A stretch of DNA of 64,000 nucleotides from Mesobacillus jeotgali (GTDB taxonomy: Bacteria; Bacillota; Bacilli; Bacillales; Cytobacillaceae), in contig NZ_CP025025.1 in the NCBI RefSeq assembly GCF_002874535.1, forward strand, positions 4,211,353 through 4,275,352, given 5' to 3'. Positions 18,037-26,874 of this stretch are shown in pieces (position 1 is the stretch's first letter; every line of letters starts with the position of its first letter). A model generated the notes under the pieces. That model searched no databases. It was not told the origin of the DNA and saw nothing but the letters and a program-made list of their open reading frames with translations. Position numbers and translations under genes: made by a program.

Positions 18037-18954
18037 TTAAGAGTTGCTTGAAGTATCAGAGTCAGTTGAAGAGTCTTTGTCTTTATCTTCTCCTGCGTCC
18101 TTATCTTCGTCTTTTTTATCAGAGCCGCCTTCAGCAGGCTTGTCTTCCGCTGGAGTTGTGCCTTCAGCATCTTCCTCTGAGCTTCCTTCCACATCTTCCT
18201 CGGCAGCATCTTCAGACTTGCCTGCATCTGCATCAGAAGAAGCTTTCTCTTCTGTCACATTTGCATCCTGCAATGCGCTTAGAGGCTTGTTGAAAAACTC
18301 ATGCGGATTGACTGGTACATTGTCCTTGCGGATTTCAAAGTGTACATGGTTGCCAGCCTTTTCATTGATCAGGCTTGTTCCGGATTTAGCAATGACTTGT
18401 CCTTGCTCAACCTGGTCGCCAACCTTAACTTGGTAGTCTTTAACCGACTGATATTGTGTTACAATACCTTTGTCATGCTCGATTTCGATAACATTTCCAA
18501 GCACTGCATCTTCCATGACATTAGTGACAGTACCGCTTAGTGATGCGATTACATCAAATTCCTTGCCATCTTTTGAAGCAATGTCTAACCCAGTGTTCGG
18601 ATGGTACGTATTATCATAGAACACTAGAGCTGCTTCTTGCTCAGCCGCGTCGCCGTCATTGTCATAGAATCCCATTTGGATGACAGCATCGTCTTCATTC
18701 ACCACTGGCATTACAAAGTTCTCCATCGAGCGGTTAACTTCAACTGCTGGCTGATCATTCATCTTTTTGCCAGGCATGTCAGTCGCTTTGTACTCGGACT
18801 GATCAATGTTTTCGGTTCCGCTGTTTTGATACCATAGGACACCAGTTAGAATGATTGCGGCACTAGCAATATAAACTGTTGGATACACCCACCGCTTCTT
18901 GAAAAAGCTGTTCTTGCTTTTGTCTTGAGAAGATCTTTTTTCTTCCTCTCTCAT
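18037..18954 (-). CDS. spoIIQ: Stage II sporulation protein SpoIIQ
   Basis: 305 residues. A short charged cytoplasmic start (MREEEK, the same as B. subtilis SpoIIQ), one membrane helix (about 26-44) and a LytM/M23 domain (about 100-230) precede an acidic Glu/Asp/Lys/Ser tail. Made in the forespore, SpoIIQ binds SpoIIIAH across the intermembrane space and holds the feeding-tube complex. The zinc site is broken: the H-x-G-x-D motif reads NTGLD, while HVHFE is intact, so it is a scaffold rather than a peptidase, as in B. subtilis. I use the ATG at 18954 with GAGGTG upstream. Confidence 0.95.
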   Translation of the reverse strand: MREEEKRSSQDKSKNSFFKKRWVYPTVYIASAAIILTGVLWYQNSGTENIDQSEYKATDMPGKKMNDQPAVEVNRSMENFVMPVVNEDDAVIQMGFYDNDGDAAEQEAALVFYDNTYHPNTGLDIASKDGKEFDVIASLSGTVTNVMEDAVLGNVIEIEHDKGIVTQYQSVKDYQVKVGDQVEQGQVIAKSGTSLINEKAGNHVHFEIRKDNVPVNPHEFFNKPLSALQDANVTEEKASSDADAGKSEDAAEEDVEGSSEEDAEGTTPAEDKPAEGGSDKKDEDKDAGEDKDKDSSTDSDTSSNS

Positions 18955-19027
18955 TTTCATCACCTCAGCAATCAGTTTGAACAGAAGCGAAAAAATATAT
19001 ACATAGAGTTGAAAAAATTTTTACTAC

Positions 19028-19059
19028 TTATTTTTCGACAAAGGTGCAGATTTTATGCA
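19028..19059 (-). promoter_or_regulatory. Possible sigma-F promoter of spoIIQ
   Basis: TGCATA (19059-19054) lies 16 nt before CGAAAAATAA (19037-19028). The -35 fits forespore promoters well and the -10 only partly. Known control of spoIIQ by sigma-F supports it. Confidence 0.3.
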
Positions 19060-19227
19060 AAAAAGTTTTTGGGATGGTAGAAGTCTTGGTTTTTAGGGAT
19101 TTCACTATAGTCTGGGACATGCTTTAACTGCTGGCCAACACAGTTGCGCCTATCTTCCTTTCGAGTTATTGCTTAGAATTTTATTTGCCATCCCGTTCGT
19201 GTTACTACTATAAAGTGAGGTATCACC

Positions 19228-19665
19228 ATGAAAAAGTTATTAGTATGGTTTTTACGCTTTCTTCCGCTGTTCTATATGGCGGCAATCTGGATCATGTCCA
19301 GCAACCCTGCAAATGCATTGGTCGAGCTGCCGAATCAGGGTGTCGATCGTTTTATAAAAGAATCGCTCCATCTCGTTGAGTTCGGGATCCTGTATGTGCT
19401 GCTCGTCGTGGCTGCCTTGACGACCGGGCGCTTCACACCGGTGTTGAGCTTTGCATTCATGGGCGTGGCGATCCTTTACGGACTGCTGGACGAGATCCAT
19501 CAAAGCTTTGTCCCGTACCGATCCGCAACACTGATTGATTTTATAAAAGACGTAATTGGGGTTTTGGCGGCATCGCACTTCATCCACCATGCATACTTCA
19601 GCGGCAAGTTTGTGAGGCTTGGGAGGGTTTTGCGTCGGATTGAGAAGAGAGTTCGGGTATTATAG
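19228..19665 (+). CDS. ywnJ: VanZ-family membrane protein (YwnJ-like)
   Basis: 145 residues with four membrane helices and the VanZ signature: a charged ESLHLVEFGILY stretch after helix 1 and LLDEIHQSFVPYRSATLIDFIKD near residue 90. VanZ proteins are associated with low-level teicoplanin resistance and envelope functions, but the biochemical role is not settled. GTGAGGT lies 7 nt before the ATG. In B. subtilis ywnJ also neighbours spoIIQ, which supports the symbol. Confidence 0.82.
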   Translation: MKKLLVWFLRFLPLFYMAAIWIMSSNPANALVELPNQGVDRFIKESLHLVEFGILYVLLVVAALTTGRFTPVLSFAFMGVAILYGLLDEIHQSFVPYRSATLIDFIKDVIGVLAASHFIHHAYFSGKFVRLGRVLRRIEKRVRVL

Positions 19666-19709
19666 CTGGATTTATTTTAAAGCTGGATATTAGTTACGGT
19701 TTTTTAGGG

Positions 19710-19745
19710 GTTGGCCTTGTGATTGGGGCTGGCTTTTTGTGTTTT
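19710..19745 (+). terminator. Weak terminator after ywnJ
   Basis: GTTGGCC and GGCTGGC can pair with G-U help, followed by TTTTTGTGTTTT. Confidence 0.4.
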
Positions 19746-19762
19746 AGCGAAGTTTTAACTTC

Positions 19763-19886
19763 AACCGGAGATAAAATGAGCTTAACCGGAGATAAACTCC
19801 GCTCAATCGGAGATAAAATTTCTGCAACTGGAGATATATTCGCTGCAACCGGAGATATAATTTAAAACTAGTTATTCGGACATAAA
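19763..19886. repeat. 21-nt-period array, core AACCGGAGATAAA
   Basis: Five copies of a 13-nt core start at 19763, 19784, 19805, 19826 and 19847, exactly 21 nt apart, with 8-nt linkers that differ. Variants are AATCGGAGATAAA, AACTGGAGATATA and AACCGGAGATATA. A degraded sixth copy (ATTCGGACATAAA) is at 19874. It lies between ywnJ and the NERD gene, just after the weak ywnJ terminator. Confidence 0.9.
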
Positions 19887-19971
19887 AAATTCATATTAAA
19901 ACAGGTATATCAGCAGGTATTTTCCATGACATTAAAGAATTCATATAAAAACTAATAAGGAAGTGACCAAT

Positions 19972-20961
19972 TTGATTGAAAAAGAAAGAACCTATCCCAT
20001 TCGGCTTCTCATGTATGAGGCATTAATGGAAAGAATCTTACCAAATCATCCTAAACTCTCATTTATTGAACAAGATTACAAAGCATGGCGTGCTGGTTAT
20101 AAGGGCGAATTGCAAACGGATTACCGCCTGAGTTTTTTACCCGAAAAAGGGTTCCATATCTTTCGGGATTTACGCCTTCAAGATGAAAAATGGCATTTCC
20201 AGATTGATACCCTCATTCTAACTCTTCGTTATATCCTTCTAATTGAAACAAAAGCCTATTCCGGCACCCTTTTCTTCGACAAGCATTCCGAACAAATGAT
20301 TCAAACAAAGGATGGTCAAGAAAAATCATACGATAATCCAATTAACCAGGTTCGAATGCAAGTCTGGCATTTGAAAAGATGGCTGCAGAACCATAAATTC
20401 AATGTCCCTCCCATATACCATCTTGTAGCCATCAGTAATTCCTCTACTATTATCAAGGTAAGTGACCGCTCCCTGAATAACTTAATAGTAAAAGGAGATG
20501 TATTATTAAAACGCGTTCTTAAGATAGACGATACCACTCCAAATCCTAGTTTTACTGATAAAGAAGTAAAAAAGTTATCAAAATCACTTCTTAAGAATCA
20601 TTCTCCACTCTACCCTGACATTCTTAAACAATATTCACTTACCCCAAACGACCTTCAAAAAGGTGTTCAATGCCCATCTTGTTTAACATATGGCATGTAT
20701 CGGGAAAAATGGTTTTGGCGTTGTCCTGTTTGTGAGCATAAATCCAAAACGGCTCACCATAAAACTGTAAAAGAATTTTTCCTCCTTATTAGTCCTACTA
20801 TTAAAAATCAGATGTGCAGAGAGCTTTGCCCCGGTGTATCATCCAAGACGATCACTAACATTTTAATCTCTTTGAGCCTCCCCTTCACAGGCACCAACAA
20901 GGGCCGCATCTATCACATGCCTCCAGACATCGAAACGTTCTTCAATCCCGCGAAAAAATAA
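19972..20961 (+). CDS. NERD-domain nuclease-related protein with C-terminal zinc ribbon
   Basis: 329 residues. A NERD domain (about 45-165) shows the restriction-endonuclease-like core QIDTLIL...LIETKAYSG, the D...ExK pattern of PD-(D/E)XK nucleases. Near residues 225-250 is a zinc ribbon with two CxxC pairs (CPSC and CPVC). The TTG at 19972 has AAGGAAGTGA about 7 nt upstream; a GTG at 19963 is the alternative. The gene is AT-rich and its codon use differs from the neighbours. It interrupts the ywnJ-spoIID order seen in B. subtilis, so it was probably acquired. The function is unknown; NERD proteins are inferred to process DNA. Confidence 0.82.
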   Translation: MIEKERTYPIRLLMYEALMERILPNHPKLSFIEQDYKAWRAGYKGELQTDYRLSFLPEKGFHIFRDLRLQDEKWHFQIDTLILTLRYILLIETKAYSGTLFFDKHSEQMIQTKDGQEKSYDNPINQVRMQVWHLKRWLQNHKFNVPPIYHLVAISNSSTIIKVSDRSLNNLIVKGDVLLKRVLKIDDTTPNPSFTDKEVKKLSKSLLKNHSPLYPDILKQYSLTPNDLQKGVQCPSCLTYGMYREKWFWRCPVCEHKSKTAHHKTVKEFFLLISPTIKNQMCRELCPGVSSKTITNILISLSLPFTGTNKGRIYHMPPDIETFFNPAKK

Positions 20962-20990
20962 CAGTTACCTAAACCAATCCCATTCGCGCT

Positions 20991-21018
20991 AAAAAGCCAG
21001 GGTGCTCTTCACCCTGGC
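20991..21018. terminator. Terminator of spoIID
   Basis: Perfect 9-bp arms (20996-21004 and 21010-21018), with TTTTT on the minus-strand side. It lies between convergent NERD and spoIID genes. Confidence 0.85.
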
Positions 21019-21032
21019 CTCGTAATTATCCT

Positions 21033-22061
21033 TTATTTTTTCGCCGTAACCTTCGTCAGCATGCTATCAGCCTCGCTGATCTCAACGCCTTTGTAGTAGT
21101 GCTTGACGATGTCCTGGTAGGTCTTGCCTTCGGTGGCCATGCCGTTGGCTCCGTATTGGCTCATGCCGACGCCGTGGCCGAAGCCTTCGGTGGTGATGAC
21201 GACATTGCTGCCTTTTAGTTCCCAGGTGAAGTCGCTGGAGCGGAGTTTTAGCTTCTCACGTACTTCCTTCCCTGTGAGGACTTTGCCGCCGATATCGATT
21301 TTCGCAACGCGGTTGCCTGATGTTCTCGAGATGACTTTGCCAATCTCCGAAGTGTTCGGCAGCTTGACGCCAAGCTTTGACTCCACCTCAGCTACGGTCA
21401 TGACTGTCTGGCTGCGGAACTTCGGTGACTCAAGATCCCACGGACTTTCGACGCTGCGCAGGTACGGCAGGGAATTTGACCAGTATTCTTCTGAGTTCTC
21501 GGTAAAGCCGTTCGATGTTGAGAAGAATGTGGCATCGATTGGTGCACCGTCAAATGTGAGGACCTGGCCATCAGTGGCCTTCACAGCTTCAGCGATCTTC
21601 TTGATCTTCCATTTGTAGTCGACGCCCCATTGCTTTTTCAATTCTTCTTTATTTTTAAATACCTGGTGGATTTCTGTATCATTCAACTGCGCGCCTTCAG
21701 GTACACCAACTTTATTTGGGCTCAGCATTTGTTTTACATAATAAGTCCTTGCTGACAGCGCCTGTGCCTTCAACGCCTCTAGCTCAAACTCAGCGGGCAT
21801 TTCAGCAGCAACAACGCCTATCAAGTATTCATCAAGCGGAAGCTTCTCTGTCTTTGACAACGCTGTCCGGTAAACGGCTACCTCAACAGCCGAGTCTGCT
21901 GTAGGGACCGCGGCAACATCTTTTGCCTCACTTTGCAGTTCTTCCCCAAGCTTTCCGCCTGCCTTATCTTCCATAAAAGGGAGGACCAGCAAGGATGGGA
22001 TCAGGAGAGTGACGGCGAATAGAATTGCAGCTAGTACGATGAGTGGTTTGAATTTTAACAT
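21033..22061 (-). CDS. spoIID: Stage II sporulation protein D (peptidoglycan lytic transglycosylase)
   Basis: 342 residues: one N-terminal membrane helix and an extracytoplasmic SpoIID domain. The catalytic Glu lies in VVAAEMPAEF, followed by LKAQALSARTYY; the C-terminal GHGVGMSQYGA block is also present. SpoIID cuts the glycan strands that SpoIIP has stripped of peptides, driving septal thinning and engulfment. I start at the ATG at 22061 with GGAGG 8 nt upstream, dropping a five-residue extension. The gene next upstream is murA, as in B. subtilis. Confidence 0.95.
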   Translation of the reverse strand: MLKFKPLIVLAAILFAVTLLIPSLLVLPFMEDKAGGKLGEELQSEAKDVAAVPTADSAVEVAVYRTALSKTEKLPLDEYLIGVVAAEMPAEFELEALKAQALSARTYYVKQMLSPNKVGVPEGAQLNDTEIHQVFKNKEELKKQWGVDYKWKIKKIAEAVKATDGQVLTFDGAPIDATFFSTSNGFTENSEEYWSNSLPYLRSVESPWDLESPKFRSQTVMTVAEVESKLGVKLPNTSEIGKVISRTSGNRVAKIDIGGKVLTGKEVREKLKLRSSDFTWELKGSNVVITTEGFGHGVGMSQYGANGMATEGKTYQDIVKHYYKGVEISEADSMLTKVTAKK

Positions 22062-22111
22062 AGAAAAAGCCTCCATTATGAAATTAATCCGGTCGAAAAC
22101 CGTCTCAATTC

Positions 22112-22142
22112 ATTCATATGGAGGCAGACAAGCTTTTATGAC
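22112..22142 (-). promoter_or_regulatory. Possible sigma-E promoter of spoIID
   Basis: GTCATAA (22142-22136), a 15-nt spacer and CATATGAAT (22120-22112) resemble the sigma-E consensus (GTCATAT and CATACAAT). spoIID is a sigma-E gene in B. subtilis. Confidence 0.4.
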
Positions 22143-22308
22143 AGAAATCGAAAATGCATATTGTACTGTCGAAAGTCTCATAATAAGTCGGGCAAATCTA
22201 ATTCGCGAAATTGGACAAAATTTTCGGGCTCAATCCGCCCACTTAAAATCAAAAAACCGCAGAACTATACATTAAAGCACAATTCTCCGGTTCATTGAGT
22301 AGTTATAT

Positions 22309-23616
22309 TTATGCGTTCATGTCTGAAACTAATTTATCAGTTACTGGCTGCTCTTCTACTTCGCTGATGCGTTCGATGTCTGCGCCAAGTGCTGCTAGCT
22401 TTTGGTGGAAGTTCACATAGCCGCGATCCAGGTGATATAGCTCTGTTACGCGGGTCATTCCATCTGCTACAAGCCCAGTCAGGATCAGTGATGCTGCGGC
22501 ACGCAGGTCAGTTGCTGCCACTTCTGCTCCCTGAAGGTTGGATGGTCCGTTCATGATGACAGAGCGGCCATCGATTTTGATGTTTGCGTTCATGCGGCGG
22601 AATTCTTCCACGTGCATGAAGCGGTTTTCGAAAACAGTTTCAGTGATCATGCTTGTGCCCTGAGCACGCAATAGCAATGCCATCATCTGGGATTGCATAT
22701 CTGTCGGGAAACCAGGGTGCGGCATCGTCTTGATGTCGACTGCTTTCAATTTTTCAGGTCCGATGACACGAAGACCTTCTTCTTCTTCAATGATGGTAAC
22801 GCCCATTTCTTCCATCTTCGCTACTAATGAAGAAAGATGCTCTGGTACAGCGCCTTTTACAAGCACGTTTCCGCCAGTGATGGCAGAAGCAACCATGAAT
22901 GTTCCTGCTTCGATTCGGTCAGGAATGATGTTGTGGTCAGCACCAAACAGTACTTCAACACCTTCAATCTTGATTGTGCCAGTTCCAGCGCCTTTTACCT
23001 TCGCTCCCATTTTGTTCAGGAAGTTTGCAAGGTCGACGATTTCTGGTTCTTTTGCAACGTTTTCGATGACTGTTGTTCCTTTTGCAAGGACAGCCGCCAT
23101 CATAATGTTTTCCGTAGCACCAACGCTAGGGAAATCAAGGTATATTTTAGCTCCGTGCAAACCATTGACTGCTTCGGCTTCGATAAAACCGTTGCCTACC
23201 TTGACTGTAGCACCCATCGCTTCAAAGCCTTTAAGGTGCTGGTCGATAGGACGGGAACCGATTGCGCAACCGCCTGGCAATGCTACGCGAGCACGGCCAT
23301 TCCTGGCAAGCAGGGATCCCATTACTAATACAGAAGCACGCATTTTACGAACATACTCAAAAGGTGCTTCTATTTTTAACTCTCTGGATGCATCTACTGT
23401 AATCGTGTTATTTTCAAACTCCACTACGGCGTTTAAAGAACGTAATACTTCGTTGATGGTATATACATCGGAGAGAGTTGGCACATCACGAATTACGCTT
23501 TTTCCGTCACTTGCTAATAATGTTGCAGCGATAACAGGCAAGACGGCATTCTTAGCTCCTTCAACCTTTACAGAACCGCTTAGCCTTTGTCCGCCGCGGA
23601 CGATGATTTTTTCCAA
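22309..23616 (-). CDS. murA: UDP-N-acetylglucosamine 1-carboxyvinyltransferase MurA
   Basis: 435 residues of the EPT family. MurA moves enolpyruvate from PEP to UDP-GlcNAc, the first committed step of peptidoglycan synthesis in the cytosol. The fosfomycin-target Cys is in [17 protein letters not shown] near residue 116, and the substrate Lys-Asn pair is at [10 protein letters not shown] near residue 22. The start is a TTG at 23616 with GGAGGGG 7 nt upstream. It follows ywmB by 32 nt, so the two are probably one unit. By position it corresponds to murAA of B. subtilis. Confidence 0.95.
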   Translation of the reverse strand: MEKIIVRGGQRLSGSVKVEGAKNAVLPVIAATLLASDGKSVIRDVPTLSDVYTINEVLRSLNAVVEFENNTITVDASRELKIEAPFEYVRKMRASVLVMGSLLARNGRARVALPGGCAIGSRPIDQHLKGFEAMGATVKVGNGFIEAEAVNGLHGAKIYLDFPSVGATENIMMAAVLAKGTTVIENVAKEPEIVDLANFLNKMGAKVKGAGTGTIKIEGVEVLFGADHNIIPDRIEAGTFMVASAITGGNVLVKGAVPEHLSSLVAKMEEMGVTIIEEEEGLRVIGPEKLKAVDIKTMPHPGFPTDMQSQMMALLLRAQGTSMITETVFENRFMHVEEFRRMNANIKIDGRSVIMNGPSNLQGAEVAATDLRAAASLILTGLVADGMTRVTELYHLDRGYVNFHQKLAALGADIERISEVEEQPVTDKLVSDMNA

Positions 23617-23648
23617 GTGTATTCCCCTCCGCGTCCAATTTCTCTATA

Positions 23649-24368
23649 TTAATATTCAATCGTAATGATGGGTGTGCCAACTACGAGGGTAGTCTTTGCG
23701 CCCAATCGATCAGTTTTCCGTAATCCAAGCTGCATATTCATCTCATGGTCATTGCTCAAAGAGTTGTCGAACAAAGGTGAAACGGCGGATGTGGAAATAA
23801 ATGAGTCTTCTTCCAATCCTTCGACTTCCTCTGCTTGAAAAGCCTTTAGCAATTTAGTTTTATAAACAGGTAAAGCCGATTTTATCTTATCATTGATTTC
23901 GCCTTCAATACAAGAGAAAGTTGTGGCATTCCCTCGAAAAATGTCAAATATTCTGCCTGGTAAATTTTTGTTTAAAAAGGTTTCTGTATTTTTATTCCAG
24001 TGCTGACCTCTGACCTCATACATCACATACGTATGTATCGGCCCGTTTGTGTCCGTAGAAACAATTTTAATTTTTTCCTGCATCTCAGAAGAATTCGAAA
24101 CAGCTATGAGTTCTCCATTGCGCTGGGTCCATGTCCAGTCCGGAAGCTGGACCTTCAATTCTTTTACCAAATCTTCGACATTTTCCTCTTCCAATGTTTC
24201 CCTTGCATATATAGACCAACCAGTGATCAAAATATTTTCGTCCTGCAAAACTGCGGCCAGAGTTTTTATTTCATGTTCAGCGTCAGCTACAGTCGTCTTA
24301 TTCCCAGCTTGAAGCACAATAAAACCAATAATGCCAAAAATTGATAAAATAAATGGAATCTTCTTCAT
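23649..24368 (-). CDS. ywmB: YwmB family protein, secreted or membrane-anchored
   Basis: 239 residues with one N-terminal hydrophobic helix (about 5-22), then a soluble alpha/beta part. The family is named from a TATA-box-binding-like fold but its job is unknown. The assignment rests on length and on its place directly upstream of murA, conserved in Bacillus. AAGGGGAG lies upstream of the ATG. The 377 nt between this gene and ywzB hold only the ywzB terminator and the short dispersed motif at 24721. Confidence 0.75.
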   Translation of the reverse strand: MKKIPFILSIFGIIGFIVLQAGNKTTVADAEHEIKTLAAVLQDENILITGWSIYARETLEEENVEDLVKELKVQLPDWTWTQRNGELIAVSNSSEMQEKIKIVSTDTNGPIHTYVMYEVRGQHWNKNTETFLNKNLPGRIFDIFRGNATTFSCIEGEINDKIKSALPVYKTKLLKAFQAEEVEGLEEDSFISTSAVSPLFDNSLSNDHEMNMQLGLRKTDRLGAKTTLVVGTPIITIEY

Positions 24369-24671
24369 ATGTCTTTCACTCTCCCCTTATTACCATTCTT
24401 ACCAGGAGAGCAAATCGCATACTTGGGAATTCTCGTCACTTTTTGACATCATTCTATGTACCAACTTTGCCGGGTGTTCATTGATTGTGAAAAAACAAAC
24501 ATGCTTACGCAAAAAACAAGCACAAAGACAATAATACTCAAGTTTTCACGTTTTGGAAACATGTATGAAGACCTAATTTTTTACCAATTTGTTTAGAAAT
24601 AACAGCAGATGGGCTAAAAGTCCAAAACACTAGCAGACTTTTATCACTTTGTATGTTTTGAACTGTAAAAG

Positions 24672-24708
24672 TTTAAAAAAATCGTAAAAACCCAAGTGCC
24701 GGTTTTAC
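24672..24708 (-). terminator. Terminator of ywzB
   Basis: GTAAAAACC (24684-24692) pairs with GGTTTTAC (24701-24708); a seven-T run follows on the minus strand. Confidence 0.6.
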
Positions 24709-24745
24709 TCTTATTGAGAAAGCAATATTGTTTACGAAAAGAGCC

Positions 24746-24982
24746 TTACTGAAAAATCATCGGAAGCTGCTGTGACCATTGGAGGTAATCAAGGAAGAAA
24801 TTACTTACTGTGGATCCCAGTGCGATGGAAGCTAGAATATATAAAACTCGGGCTTGAAGAACATGGTTTGCCCGAAGCAGCTTATCAAATTGGAGTGCTT
24901 GCAGAGCCCACCATGAAATGGCGATAAAAACAAGATGTGTCAGAATGCTGGTCAGCGCGAAGCCGCCAAAACCTGTAATCAT
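24746..24982 (-). CDS. ywzB: DUF1146 small membrane protein (YwzB)
   Basis: 78 residues with two membrane helices (about 10-28 and 45-63) and the ALQFDKLLR loop typical of DUF1146. The function is unknown. The family usually sits between the respiratory/ATP synthase genes and murA in Bacillaceae, as here. GGGGGGA precedes the ATG. The stop codon overlaps a motif (24721-24746) similar to the end of the MITE-like element at 14027. Confidence 0.78.
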   Translation of the reverse strand: MITGFGGFALTSILTHLVFIAISWWALQALQFDKLLRANHVLQARVLYILASIALGSTVSNFFLDYLQWSQQLPMIFQ

Positions 24983-25066
24983 AAACGGTCCCCCCTTACC
25001 ATGTCTATTTTAACATAAACTAGATGATTACCTGTTATTTTAGACGTTTCAGAAACCGGAAAGTTT

Positions 25067-25184
25067 CATGTGACCGTCATTCTTGTTTTCCTCTTTTCAC
25101 GGGCACATTTTTCCCTTTCTTGTGACCGTCATTTTTCTTTTCATCTTCTGACGGGCACATGTTTCTCTTTCTTGTGACCGTCAT
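25067..25184. repeat. Alternating-orientation array, core TGTG(A/C)CCGTC
   Basis: TGTGACCGTCAT occurs at 25069, 25121 and 25173, exactly 52 nt apart. Between them (C/G)ACGGGCACAT, near the reverse complement, occurs at 25098 and 25150, also 52 nt apart. The linkers are pyrimidine-rich (TTTTCCTCTTTT and similar). It lies between the nuo operon terminator and ywzB. Confidence 0.85.
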
Positions 25185-25215
25185 TCTTGTTTTCCCCTCT
25201 TTTGAAAGACCCAGG

Positions 25216-25252
25216 TAAAGTAAAATACTGGCCTGCAATCATTGCAGGCCAG
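25216..25252 (-). terminator. Terminator of the nuo operon
   Basis: Perfect 12-bp arms (25228-25239 and 25241-25252; the loop opens from the inner pairs) followed by TATTTTAC on the minus strand, about 95 nt past the nuoN stop. Confidence 0.75.
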
Positions 25253-25347
25253 CTGAATTTACCCCTTTGTTTCCATGAATTGATTTTCCCCAAAATCGAA
25301 ACATGTTTCGTGCTTTGTTCTTACTTCCCAGTTAGTGAAGTGATAAT

Positions 25348-26868
25348 CTACCTCATGAAGTCCACGAACTGATTGAAGTTCGTGTGCATGAAGTCGATTG
25401 CCAGGTTTGGCATGACTCCAAACAGGATCGTTCCGATTACTGTGATCAGGATGACGGCTGTTGTTCCTGCTGGCAGCTGGATTTTTTCGTCGCTTGCTGC
25501 CGGGCGGAAGAACATTTGCGTCATGACTCCGAAATAGTAGAAGTAGGATACGACTGTTGTCGCAATCATGATCGATACAAGAACGTAATGTGCCTGATCG
25601 ACCATCAATGCGCCCATGAAGATGTTCAGCTTACCGATGAAGCCTGCTGTACCAGGGATTCCTGCGAGTGACAGGATGAAGATTCCCATTCCCACTGCCA
25701 AAAGCGGCGAGCGGCGGTAGAGGCCTGCGAAGTGGCTAATATCTTCTGTGCCAGTTTTCATTGTGATCAATTGAATGATGGCAAATGCGCCAAGATTCAT
25801 CAATACGTAAGCGAGCATGTAGAACCAGATCGCATCGAAGGTCACGAATGACATGGCTGTCAGGGCGACGAGGATGTAACCGGCATGAGCGATACTCGAG
25901 TATGCGAACATGCGCTTGATGTTGCGCTGCCTTAAGGCGACGACGTTACCAATGATCATCGTTGCTCCCGCAAGGAATGCGATGTAATCCTGTACTGCAA
26001 ACAACAGTGGAATTGGCTGTGCATCTTCCTGTGCCACTGGAATATATCCAAAAATGGATAACAGGATACGCAGGATGATGACGAATCCAGCTGTTTTCGA
26101 GACGACGCTCAGGAACGCAGTCACAGGAGTTGGTGCTCCCTCGTATACATCTGGTGCCCACATATGGAATGGAGCGGATGCCAGCTTGAATGACAGGCCG
26201 ACAAAAATCATGAAGAATGCCAGTCCAAGAATGTAAATGTGCTGAGGGTCACTCAGACCTCCAAAGACTTGAGCGATTCCTTTTAAATTGGTTGTTCCGG
26301 CGATTCCGTACACATAGCTCATACCGAACAATGTAATCGCAGAAGAAATTCCGCCGTTCAGGACGTATTTCATTGCTGATTCATTTGATTTCAGGTTGCG
26401 CTTGCGCATACCTGCAAGGACATAAGAAGGAATCGACAGCAATTCAAGGCCGACGAACAGTGTGATCAAGTCGCCGCTTGATGCCATGAACATCGTACCA
26501 AGCAAGGCAGTGAGGAACAGGTAGAAGAATTCTCCCTTATACTCCTCAAGACCATCATTCGTCCTGTAGTCGATTGCCAAAAGCATGACAAGTGCTGCTC
26601 CCAGAAGGAGGATCAGCTTGAAGGCGATTGCGAAAGAATCCAATCGGAATGTATCGTATAAAATCGATGTGGTTTCGGTACCAATCAGCGAAACCAGTGA
26701 AATCAGCGCCAGCACCACACCTACAAAGCCGGCCCAGCCAAGAACTTTCCGGTCGACATGCTTTGGCATGAATAAATCAGCGACTGATAAAATTGCAATA
26801 ACACCAAGGATGATGAATTCCGGAGTCATCGTCCCCCAATCAAATGATAGAAGTGTATCTAGATCCAT
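25348..26868 (-). CDS. nuoN: NADH-quinone oxidoreductase subunit N
   Basis: 506 residues, about 14 membrane helices, of the antiporter-like (Mrp/ND2) family. It forms one of the proton channels of the complex I membrane arm. Conserved channel features are visible, including ELLSIPSYVLAG near residue 142 and FKLASAPFHMWAPDVYEG near residue 225. It is last in the operon, 6 nt after nuoM, with GGGGGGTGAT as ribosome site. Confidence 0.95.
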   Translation of the reverse strand: MDLDTLLSFDWGTMTPEFIILGVIAILSVADLFMPKHVDRKVLGWAGFVGVVLALISLVSLIGTETTSILYDTFRLDSFAIAFKLILLLGAALVMLLAIDYRTNDGLEEYKGEFFYLFLTALLGTMFMASSGDLITLFVGLELLSIPSYVLAGMRKRNLKSNESAMKYVLNGGISSAITLFGMSYVYGIAGTTNLKGIAQVFGGLSDPQHIYILGLAFFMIFVGLSFKLASAPFHMWAPDVYEGAPTPVTAFLSVVSKTAGFVIILRILLSIFGYIPVAQEDAQPIPLLFAVQDYIAFLAGATMIIGNVVALRQRNIKRMFAYSSIAHAGYILVALTAMSFVTFDAIWFYMLAYVLMNLGAFAIIQLITMKTGTEDISHFAGLYRRSPLLAVGMGIFILSLAGIPGTAGFIGKLNIFMGALMVDQAHYVLVSIMIATTVVSYFYYFGVMTQMFFRPAASDEKIQLPAGTTAVILITVIGTILFGVMPNLAIDFMHTNFNQFVDFMR

Positions 26869-26874
26869 CCTTCA

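Noticed and set aside
18048-18436. Plus-strand open frames over spoIIQ
   Set aside because: They are antisense shadows of the acidic low-complexity tail of SpoIIQ.
19719-19865. 48-codon peptide encoded by the ywnJ-NERD array
   Set aside because: Other arrays of the class have 20-nt steps and cannot be coding; the open frame is probably incidental. Kept only as a testable point.
19763-19886. CRISPR array
   Set aside because: Repeat 13 nt and spacer 8 nt are far too short, and no cas genes are present; the same holds for the other arrays.
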